A stretch of DNA of 10,164 bases from Candidatus Methylomirabilota bacterium (GTDB taxonomy: Bacteria; Methylomirabilota; Methylomirabilia; Methylomirabilales; 2-02-FULL-66-22): positions 1-10,164 of the forward strand of contig JACQXP010000401.1 of NCBI GenBank assembly GCA_016208645.1. The letters run 5' to 3'. The stretch's first letter is position 1. Each line of letters opens with the position of its first letter. The notes beneath the pieces are model-generated. The model saw only the letters and a program-made list of their open reading frames with translations, did no database searches and had not been told where the DNA came from. The translations under genes and the position numbers were made by a program. Of this stretch, positions 1 through 4,891 are shown one piece after another.

Positions 1-114
1 CAGCGCGATGAACGCCGGGTCCTCCTCGTTCACCGGCTTCATCTCATCCACGGGCATGACGATGGCGCTGAGATAGCCTTCGGTGTTGGTGTACTGGAGC
101 GCGGTCGCGCGCAT
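1..114 (-). CDS. Unrecognised protein, N-terminal part only (runs off the left edge)
   Basis: Reading the minus strand leftward from an ATG at 114 gives an open frame to the window edge with natural composition. It starts MRATALQYTNTEGYL and contains AIVMPVDEMKPVNEEDP. Nearly every codon ends in G or C (about 35 of 38), whereas the opposing plus-strand frame over 1-100 has poor third-position GC and an Arg/His-rich product, so the minus strand is the coding one here. The frame is also open upstream of 114, and no clear Shine-Dalgarno precedes the ATG, so the true start could lie further right or the gene could itself be cut. I do not recognise the family. It is divergent from, and abuts, the Amt fragment, and the boundary lies somewhere in 115-190. 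Confidence 0.4.
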   Translation of the reverse strand, partial: MRATALQYTNTEGYLSAIVMPVDEMKPVNEEDPAFIAL

Positions 115-156
115 CTCGCCCTGGAGGAGGAGCTGCTCTTCCCCACCAGCACCCAG

Positions 157-630
157 GTGGCGGTCTTCCTGTCCATGGACGTGGGGGGCCTCTTCGCCCT
201 CGACTCGGTGCAGGTGAAGGTGGATGACCAGGTCGGCGCAATCTCCGTCCACCTCGTGTGCGGGGTATTCGGCACGCTGGCCGTCGGCCTGTTCGCCCAG
301 GATCTCCTGCCCAACACCACGGGCAACGGCCTGTTCTTCGGCGGCGGGACGAAACTTCTGTGGGCCCAGCTTGCCGGCGTTGTCGCCGCCGGGGTTTTCA
401 CCTTCGCGATCTCGCTGATCGTCTGGGGCCTCATGAAGGCCACGATCGGGATCCGGGTGAGCCCCGAAGAGGAAATGGAAGGCCTGGATGTTGGCGAGCA
501 TGGCATCACCGCGTACCCGGACTTCCAGTTGGCCGCTACCATCCGGACGCCTGGGGCGGCACGAGTCAGTGGGGCAGAGGCCGTGGCCCTCGAGCCCAGT
601 TTTGTCAGGGCCAAGGTCCCCTCGGCCTGA
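157..630 (+). CDS. amt: Ammonium transporter (Amt family), C-terminal fragment only
   Basis: The product (157 aa from a GTG start) matches the last third of Amt/Rh-type ammonium channels. KVDDQVGAISVH (residues 21-32) corresponds to the Amt signature around the second pore histidine (H318 of E. coli AmtB; here H32). It is followed by a GTLAVGLFA helix, the FFGGGTKLLWAQLAG segment, a last transmembrane helix near residues 70-92, and a cytosolic tail with GLDVGEHG and AYPDFQ. An intact Amt has about 400-430 residues and eleven membrane spans; roughly the first 290 residues are absent. The frame is open to position 1, but its translation upstream of about 120 is hydrophilic and Arg/His-rich, not Amt-like, and that stretch is better explained by a minus-strand gene. 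The fragment cannot form a channel, so it is probably a remnant. An ANTAR regulator gene follows, a link often seen with nitrogen genes. Confidence 0.75.
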   Translation: MAVFLSMDVGGLFALDSVQVKVDDQVGAISVHLVCGVFGTLAVGLFAQDLLPNTTGNGLFFGGGTKLLWAQLAGVVAAGVFTFAISLIVWGLMKATIGIRVSPEEEMEGLDVGEHGITAYPDFQLAATIRTPGAARVSGAEAVALEPSFVRAKVPSA

Positions 631-650
631 GGGGGCATTCCCGGTCGAGC

Positions 651-696
651 GGGCGGGACAGGCGACGACTCCGCCATGGGCTCGCCTCCCCCGCCC
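651..696 (+). other. Hairpin in the Amt-ANTAR spacer
   Basis: GGGCGGG (651-657) pairs with CCCGCCC (690-696), and GGCGA (661-665) with TCGCC (682-686). A 3x3 internal loop lies between the two stems, and the apical loop is 666-681. A competing pairing of GCGGGACA (653-660) with TGTCCCGC (698-705) is also possible. No T-tract follows, so it is not an obvious intrinsic terminator. It could slow transcription or shape the leader of the ANTAR gene, or be chance in GC-rich DNA. Confidence 0.25.
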
Positions 697-767
697 GTGT
701 CCCGCTGCCGTTCGCCATGAGGGGTCCTGAGGGGAGCGCGAAACCGCGGGGACAGGGAGGCTCTGCC

Positions 768-1355
768 GTGCCACGGGCGATCCTGGTGGTTGATTCTGAC
801 GAGGACCACCGCGCGCTCCTTCGGAGGACGCTGGCCGGCAACGGCAGCCAGGTGGTCGGCGAGGCCAACGATTCTGAAGAGGCCATGCGTCAGGCCGCCA
901 TGACGAGTCCCGATGTAGCAATCGTGGCGGCCGCCCTGGGACAGGGCGACGGAATTCACCTGGCCGGTCGCCTTGCCACCGAGCACGGGATTCCCGCAGT
1001 CCTCCTGACGTCTGCGCCCGATCCTGCGGCCATCGCCAGGGCGATACAGGCCGGCATGATGGGAATCCTGGTGAAGCCGGTGGAACCGGCCACCCTGCGC
1101 GCGATGGTCGAGGTGGCGGTGTGCCGCTTCCAGGAGATCCTCGCCCTGCGGCGGGAGGCGGAGGCGCTCCAGAGAACGCTGGAGGCCCGCAAGGTGATCG
1201 AGCGGGCCAAAGGCCTGCTGATGGATATGGAGGGGATCTCGGAGCACGAGGCCTTCGCCCGGATCCGCCAGAAGAGCATGGACACCGGACGGCCCATGGC
1301 CGAGATTGCCCGGGCCATCATTCTTGCAGCCGAGGTCAGAGGGCGATTCCGCTGA
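768..1355 (+). CDS. ANTAR-domain response regulator (AmiR/NasT family) with degenerate receiver
   Basis: 195 aa from a GTG at 768, chosen because GGGAGG sits 7 nt upstream at 755-760; an in-frame ATG at 717 has no such site. Residues 1-115 are a receiver domain: acidic residues D9/D11, the switch Thr in LLTS (T81), and the conserved Lys in GILVKP (K103). The phospho-acceptor position is Ala54 (codon 927-929, within PDVAIVAAAL) instead of Asp. Residues 135-190 are an ANTAR domain, with R..IERAKGLLM and EAFARIRQKSMD matching the three-helix RNA-binding consensus. Known ANTAR proteins bind paired hexaloop hairpins and prevent transcription termination, commonly in nitrogen-metabolism operons. 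Loss of the Asp suggests control by something other than a kinase, as with AmiR, which is held by the ligand sensor AmiC. No partner sensor is visible in this window. Confidence 0.9.
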   Translation: MPRAILVVDSDEDHRALLRRTLAGNGSQVVGEANDSEEAMRQAAMTSPDVAIVAAALGQGDGIHLAGRLATEHGIPAVLLTSAPDPAAIARAIQAGMMGILVKPVEPATLRAMVEVAVCRFQEILALRREAEALQRTLEARKVIERAKGLLMDMEGISEHEAFARIRQKSMDTGRPMAEIARAIILAAEVRGRFR

Positions 1356-1411
1356 TCTTCAGTGTCCGGGAGACTTTGACCCGAGAATTCTGACTCAAGA
1401 GAAACAGTCCT

Positions 1412-1431
1412 GGTGGACAACGCGGTCCACC
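1412..1431 (+). promoter_or_regulatory. Hairpin with ANTAR-like hexaloop (possible antitermination element)
   Basis: GGTGGAC (1412-1418) pairs perfectly with GTCCACC (1425-1431) around a six-base loop AACGCG. ANTAR RNA targets are hairpins with six-base loops carrying A at position 1 and G at position 4; this loop has both (A1419, G1422). It lies between an ANTAR gene and a strong terminator, the layout expected of such a leader. The usual second hexaloop hairpin is not evident: upstream there is only a weak CGGG/CCCG stem (1367-1370/1380-1383) with a nine-base loop. A competing GTCC-TGGT-GGAC hairpin (1407-1418) would exclude this one. Suggestive, not proven. Confidence 0.35.
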
Positions 1432-1439
1432 CCTCAGGC

Positions 1440-1474
1440 ATAGGCGCCTGCCAGCGGCAGGCGCCTATTTTTTT
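1440..1474 (+). terminator. Strong intrinsic terminator between ANTAR gene and porin
   Basis: TAGGCGCCTGCC (1441-1452) and GGCAGGCGCCTA (1456-1467) form a perfect 12-bp stem, 13 bp with A1440-T1468, closed by AGC and followed by seven T (1468-1474). It is one of the clearest rho-independent terminators in the window. It either ends the ANTAR transcript or acts as an attenuator for the porin, whose ATG lies 17 nt after the T-tract. Confidence 0.9.
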
Positions 1475-1491
1475 GCCCGGATGCAATCGTT

Positions 1492-2613
1492 ATGGACGAG
1501 ATGAAGCAGATGCTCCAGCAAATCCTCGAACAGAACAAGACGCTCCAGAAGGACTGGGAGTGGTCCGGCCACGTCGTGACCAGCTACAACTACAACTTCA
1601 ACAACCCCAAGAGTCAGGCGAATCGCCTGCGGGTCTTCGACGAGAAGGCCAACACCTTCCGATTGAACTCGGCGGAGCTGAACGTCGGCAAGCCCAGCAC
1701 GACGGAGTCGCCCTGGGGGTTCGGCCTGACCCTGAACCTTGGTACGGACGCCGAAAAGATCCACTCCGCCGGCCTGGGCCTGGCTTCCACCGACAATCCC
1801 CTCGACATCCAGCAGGCGTTCGTGACCTACAAGTGGAATGTCGAAAACGGCGTGGACTTCAAGGCGGGGAAGTTCGTGACCCTGCTCGGCCAGGAAGTCA
1901 TCGAGAGCCCCAACAATTTCAACATCTCCCGCTCCCTGCTCTTCGGCTTTGCCATCCCCTTCACCCATACCGGACTGCTGGTGAGCTACCCGGTCGTGCC
2001 CGATCTCTTCACCACCACTGTGGGCGTCGTGAACGGCTGGGACAACGTGGACGACAACAACGACGGGAAGAGCCTCACCTGGCAACTTGCATTGACGCCC
2101 CGGAAGAACCTGACGATCCTGGCCAACGGGATCTACGGTCCAGAGCAGGCCAGCAAGACCTCGCCGAAGCGGACGGTGGGTGATCTCGTCGTCAGCTACA
2201 AGCCCATCGAGCCGCTGACGCTGGCGCTTAACCTGGATCTCGCGTTCGAGGACCGGGTCCCGCTGACCGGCCTGACGAAGGACGCCTACTGGTACGGCGT
2301 GGCGGCCTATGCCGGCTACGATCTGACCGACCGGTTGACCGTGAGCCTGCGGGGCGAGTATTTCGTGGACGAGGACGGCGCGCGCACCGGGACCTCCGCC
2401 GTCAATACCGCCACGGGCCTTTCCGACCGCCTGAACCTCTGGGAGATCACGACCACCCTGAAGATCAAGTTGCGGGAGAAGCTCTTCGCGCGGCTGGAAT
2501 ACCGCCACGATCAGGCCGCGGGACGGGTCAAAACGGCCTTCGACAAGAAGAACGGTACCTTCAACCGGGGACAGCAGGATACGGTCGGCGTGGAGCTGTA
2601 CTATCAGTTCTAG
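1492..2613 (+). CDS. Outer-membrane beta-barrel porin (OmpL-like / bbp2 type), signal peptide missing
   Basis: 373 aa. After a short heptad-like helix (MKQMLQQILEQNKTLQ) the protein is a run of alternating amphipathic strands with aromatic belts (SYNYNF, GFGLTLNLG, AFVTYKWNV, GFAIPFTHTGLLVSYPV, YWYGVAAYAGYDL, LFARLEYRHDQ). It ends in Tyr-Tyr-Gln-Phe, the C-terminal Phe signature recognised by the BAM machinery. The family forms outer-membrane channels for small solutes; substrate unknown. Oddity: translation from the ATG at 1492 has no signal peptide. The in-frame codons upstream reach a stop at 1441-1443 inside the terminator, and no good Shine-Dalgarno is present. Mature proteins of this family commonly begin with just such a coiled segment directly after the signal, so the signal-encoding 5' end appears lost or lies out of frame. 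As it stands the product could not be exported by Sec. Confidence 0.8.
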   Translation: MDEMKQMLQQILEQNKTLQKDWEWSGHVVTSYNYNFNNPKSQANRLRVFDEKANTFRLNSAELNVGKPSTTESPWGFGLTLNLGTDAEKIHSAGLGLASTDNPLDIQQAFVTYKWNVENGVDFKAGKFVTLLGQEVIESPNNFNISRSLLFGFAIPFTHTGLLVSYPVVPDLFTTTVGVVNGWDNVDDNNDGKSLTWQLALTPRKNLTILANGIYGPEQASKTSPKRTVGDLVVSYKPIEPLTLALNLDLAFEDRVPLTGLTKDAYWYGVAAYAGYDLTDRLTVSLRGEYFVDEDGARTGTSAVNTATGLSDRLNLWEITTTLKIKLREKLFARLEYRHDQAAGRVKTAFDKKNGTFNRGQQDTVGVELYYQF

Positions 2614-2659
2614 ACGCCCCGCCCCCCTTGCGGCTGCAAGTTGAGCAGAGATGCAGCGG

Positions 2660-2705
2660 AAAAAAGAAAGCGGACGGCCGGGGAAGCGTGGCCCCGGCCG
2701 TCCGC
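2660..2705 (-). terminator. Intrinsic terminator of the 52-aa membrane protein gene
   Basis: A perfect 14-bp stem, 2670-2683 with 2692-2705 (GCGGACGGCCGGGG arm), surrounds an 8-base loop. On the minus strand it is followed directly by TTTCTTTTTT (2669-2660). On the plus strand no T-tract follows, so its polarity is leftward. It lies 24 nt beyond the stop codon at 2730. It may also help insulate the convergent porin transcript. Confidence 0.8.
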
Positions 2706-2729
2706 CTGGTGCGAAGTCCCCGAGGAAGG

Positions 2730-2888
2730 TCAAGCGGCCTTCTTGAGGACCTCCCGCTCTGCCGCCTCGCGGGATCGCTCCTCATGTCGCCACCCGTACG
2801 CAACAGCGGCAATGACCACCGCCAGGAGTAGAATCCCTCCGACTAACGAACCCATCCCCGGCACAAACTGCAGGAACAGGCCTTCCAT
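2730..2888 (-). CDS. Small single-span membrane protein, 52 aa
   Basis: A complete short gene: ATG at 2888-2886, stop TGA at 2732-2730. The start is preceded by an excellent Shine-Dalgarno (GGGAGGTGA, then 5 nt). The product begins MEGLFLQFVPGMG, has one hydrophobic helix at about residues 14-33 (LVGGILLLAVVIAAVAYGW), and ends in a highly charged 19-residue tail rich in Arg, Glu and Lys that should lie in the cytoplasm and may be amphipathic. It has its own terminator downstream and a CRP-type operator upstream, so it is a genuine monocistronic regulated gene and not a chance ORF. I do not recognise the family. The build resembles small accessory subunits of transporters or oxidases, but no sequence signature supports a specific role. 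Confidence 0.75.
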   Translation of the reverse strand: MEGLFLQFVPGMGSLVGGILLLAVVIAAVAYGWRHEERSREAAEREVLKKAA

Positions 2889-2966
2889 GTGTCTCACCTC
2901 CCTTCGGGCTATCCAGGGCCTCCCCCCTTCAGAGAGGAGGAGCGCGTGTGACTCGCCTCTGCCAAC

Positions 2967-3009
2967 AACTTAGAGCCAGAACGCCCGCCCTGCTGTGACA
3001 GGTGTCACA
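2967..3009 (-). promoter_or_regulatory. CRP/FNR-type operator and class II promoter for the 52-aa protein gene
   Basis: TGTGACAGGTGTCACA (2994-3009) is an exact TGTGA-N6-TCACA match to the E. coli CRP consensus. On the minus strand a TAAGTT hexamer (2972-2967; T, A and final T of TATAAT conserved) puts the likely transcription start near 2960. The operator centre (3001.5) is then at -41.5, the standard position for class II activation. No good -35 hexamer is present, as expected for an activator-dependent promoter. The operator match is seen directly; the start site is inferred. Confidence 0.6.
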
Positions 3010-3040
3010 CAATTTCCCGGGGAATCTGCGAGAGGAAGGT

Positions 3041-3528
3041 TTAGACCTGGGTGGGCGGCCAGTCCGGCACCAGGGCTTGTAGGCGAGCTTTCTGAATGAG
3101 GAGGCTTCGACCTCGCTGGCGCACGATCCCCTGTCGTCTCAATCGCCCGAGGTGGCGGGTAACGGTTTCCCGGCTGGTCCCGATCATGTCGGCGAGTATC
3201 TGATGGGTCAAGGGGAGGGCGATGGCGGTTCCCGCGGCCTCCTCCACGCCATGGGCCGCGGCCAGCTTCAACAGCGTGAGGGCGAGCCGTTGGAAGGACC
3301 ACTTGTGGCTGGACTGTCCACGGTCGAGGGCCATCCCGGCCAGATGCCGTGACAGGACCCGGATGAAATTGAATCCGATCCCGACATCAGGATGTAGAGG
3401 GCGTCGGGCATGTCTCCCGGCGCGAAGATGGTGCTCCCCCTGGGGAACCGCCGTTCGGGACAGAACCGTGCAACCTCTTCCCGCTCCTTGGAGGAGAGGC
3501 CCTCCCACAATTCAGCCGCCGAAGCCAT
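3041..3528 (-). pseudogene. CRP/FNR-family regulator with internal deletion and frameshift
   Basis: The start at 3528 (MASAAELWEGLSS) opens a cyclic-nucleotide-binding-like domain: RFPRGSTIFAPGDMPDALYILMSG. The frame is then lost. The remainder resumes in another frame from GIGFNFIRVLSRHLAG through a normal dimer helix and a winged HTH (LTHQILADMIGTSRETVTRHLGRLRRQG) to a stop at 3041. Compared with the intact paralogue upstream, about 64 residues (roughly 190 nt, not a multiple of three) are missing between YILMSG and NFIR, with the junction near 3376-3386. The second half of the effector domain is therefore gone and the HTH is out of frame, so no functional full-length protein is possible. 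The surviving recognition helix keeps the SRETVxR motif by which E. coli CRP reads TGTGA. It lies 62 nt after the paralogue and was probably in the same operon. Confidence 0.8.
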
Positions 3529-3590
3529 CGGAACACGCCTCGCAACCTGCCGGGCAGACGGGCGCCGCACGCTGGAAAAGAGGCGGCGTG

Positions 3591-4304
3591 TCAGGCGCCC
3601 TTACTGGCCAGCCAGCCCTTGAGCTTCTCGGTCCGGATCACCATGAGGCGACCCTGCTTGGACAGGAGGCCGTCGCGGCGCAGTTGATTCAGGTAGGAGG
3701 TGACCCGGACGCGGCTGGCCCCGATCATGCTGGCCAGGGTCTCGTGGGTCACCGGCACCGTGACGAGCGTGCCCTGCGGGGTCGGCGCCCCCAGATTGTC
3801 GGCCAGCTTCAGGAGCAGGTGGACCAGGCGCGGACGGGTCCAGCTCTGCGCCAGGGCCGCCAGATCCCGCTCCGTCGTGAACAGCCGGTCGGAGATGAGC
3901 CGGATGAAGTTCAGGCCGCACAGGGGAGAGGCGTGCAGCAACTCCAGGAACGTGGCCCGGGACATGATACCGACCCGAACCTCATCCACCGCGACGGCAT
4001 CGAACGGCCGCCGCTCCACCGAGAAGAGGATCTCGCCGAAGACATCCCCAGGCCGGAAGACATTCAGGATCCGCTCCGCACCGCTCTCCTCCAGGGACAC
4101 CAATTGGACATGGCCCACCTCCAAGAGGTAGAGGAACTCCGGGCGATCCCCCGTCGAGAACACCCGTTCCCCGCGGCTGAAGCGCTTGCGAATACACGCC
4201 GCGATGGCGTGCTCGCGCTCTCCGGCCGAGAGCCCCGCGAAGAGCCGGTTCGCCTCGACGGGGATCCCCGGGTCCCCGACGGAAAGTTTGGTTCTGCGTG
4301 CCAC
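3591..4304 (-). CDS. CRP/FNR-family transcriptional regulator, intact
   Basis: 237 aa from a GTG at 4304-4302, preceded by GGGAGG with a 7-nt gap. Residues about 20-135 form the cNMP-binding-type effector domain (FSRGERVFSTGDRPEFLYLL, then PGDVFGEILF and ERRPFDAVA, in the position of the cyclic-nucleotide phosphate cassette). A dimer helix around NFIRLISDRL follows, then a winged HTH (VTHETLASMIGASRVRVTSYLNQLRRDG, residues about 175-210). It lacks the N-terminal cysteine cluster of oxygen-sensing FNR; only two cysteines are seen, so it is not an FNR-type Fe-S sensor. A Dnr-like or cNMP-like sensor is possible, and the ligand is unknown. The recognition helix differs from CRP (SRVRVTS instead of SRETVGR), so its operator should differ. 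It leads a minus-strand pair with the broken paralogue, and a CRP-like half-matching site upstream suggests autoregulation. Confidence 0.88.
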   Translation of the reverse strand: MARRTKLSVGDPGIPVEANRLFAGLSAGEREHAIAACIRKRFSRGERVFSTGDRPEFLYLLEVGHVQLVSLEESGAERILNVFRPGDVFGEILFSVERRPFDAVAVDEVRVGIMSRATFLELLHASPLCGLNFIRLISDRLFTTERDLAALAQSWTRPRLVHLLLKLADNLGAPTPQGTLVTVPVTHETLASMIGASRVRVTSYLNQLRRDGLLSKQGRLMVIRTEKLKGWLASKGA

Positions 4305-4331
4305 GCGAGACCTCCCGTTTCCTCTTCGAAT

Positions 4332-4374
4332 AATATAGCACGCTTTCCGTTCCAGTTATGTTCCAGGTTTGACA
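4332..4374 (-). promoter_or_regulatory. Promoter of the intact CRP/FNR gene with CRP-like site at -41.5
   Basis: On the minus strand TATATT (4337-4332) is a good -10, placing the transcription start near 4325, about 20 nt before the start codon. The -35 position holds only CATAAC. Upstream, plus-strand 4359-4374 reads TGTTCCAGGTTTGACA, identical to the perfect operator at 2994-3009 in 12 of 16 positions. Its centre (4366.5) falls exactly 41.5 bp from the inferred start. This fits activator-dependent, possibly autoregulated, expression. A weaker related stretch (CACAGGTGTCAGG, 4388-4400) lies further upstream. Confidence 0.5.
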
Positions 4375-4438
4375 GGAAATTTCCAGCCACAGGTGTCAGG
4401 TGCAGCGGAAGTCCGCCAGGAAAGGAGTAGTGTACGTA

Positions 4439-4723
4439 GTGTCATTCCTCCATTCATTGCGGGCAGGTCGCGGGCGATCCAGCGTCAACACTGTGCAGGT
4501 GGAGCGCCTTGTCAGAACGGACATCCCGATGCCCCGCCACCGGGTCAGCGTAACCTTTTCCCTCTCGGCCAAGCAGGTGGAACTCCTCGACCGATTGGCC
4601 CAACGCACCCATGTCCCCAAGAGCGTCTACGTGCGCAAGGGTGTGGACTTCATCCTCAGGAAATACCGCGGGGTGTTGCAGGGAGCCGGGCCGGCGGCAG
4701 CAGCGGATAACGAGAAGCGGTGA
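4439..4723 (+). CDS. Ribbon-helix-helix (CopG/Arc-type) DNA-binding protein
   Basis: The certain part begins at RHRVSVTFSLSAKQVELLDRLAQ: a beta strand (VSVTF), helix A, a turn (THVPKS) and helix B (VYVRKGVDFILRKY). This is the standard ribbon-helix-helix fold of small dimeric repressors; the strand would enter the DNA major groove. The start is uncertain. AAAGGAG (4421-4427) precedes GTG codons at 4430 and 4439, favouring 4439 (94 aa). An ATG at 4529 would give a 64-aa protein of typical size with only a weak ribosome site. The tail is Ala/Gly-rich and ends in Glu-Lys-Arg. It is divergent from the CRP/FNR gene and 168 bp upstream of the transporter, which it may regulate. No toxin partner is adjacent, so an antitoxin role is not supported. 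Confidence 0.75.
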   Translation: MSFLHSLRAGRGRSSVNTVQVERLVRTDIPMPRHRVSVTFSLSAKQVELLDRLAQRTHVPKSVYVRKGVDFILRKYRGVLQGAGPAAAADNEKR

Positions 4724-4891
4724 ATGGAGGCGTGGCAATGACGGCCCGCGGGTGACTCCTGGATCCGTGGCCCTGGAGATCTTGCGGTGCGGGGCAAACC
4801 ACATGGCAACGGCCTCCCGAGACGAGGGCGAGGTCCAGAGCGGCCTGATGCTTTCGGGGAGGCGACGCGGGGAGCCGCGAAGGAGGCTGGG

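Noticed and set aside
258..767. 5' extension of the ANTAR regulator frame
   Set aside because: The frame is open, but it overlaps the Amt fragment in another frame and its product is Arg/Gly/His-rich; the ribosome site favours the GTG at 768.
1465..2733. A 422-codon minus-strand frame
   Set aside because: Antisense to the porin and also crosses both terminators; the plus-strand product has clear beta-barrel pattern and C-terminal Phe.
3591..4304. Assignment of the intact regulator as oxygen-sensing FNR
   Set aside because: The N-terminal cysteine cluster that binds the Fe-S cofactor in FNR is absent; only two scattered cysteines are seen.
4369..4374. TTGACA as a -35 box for the ribbon-helix-helix gene
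   Set aside because: Perfect hexamer, but no acceptable -10 at 16-18 bp (sequence there is AGGTGT-like); it is better read as part of the CRP-like site of the divergent gene.
3222..4430. A 402-codon plus-strand frame
   Set aside because: Antisense to both CRP/FNR genes; its composition is that of a complementary-strand shadow.
4738..4755. Five-codon ORF (ATGACGGCCCGCGGGTGA) as a regulatory upstream peptide for the transporter
   Set aside because: Too short to judge, about 140 bp from the transporter start, with no attenuator structure or codon run that would give it a role.
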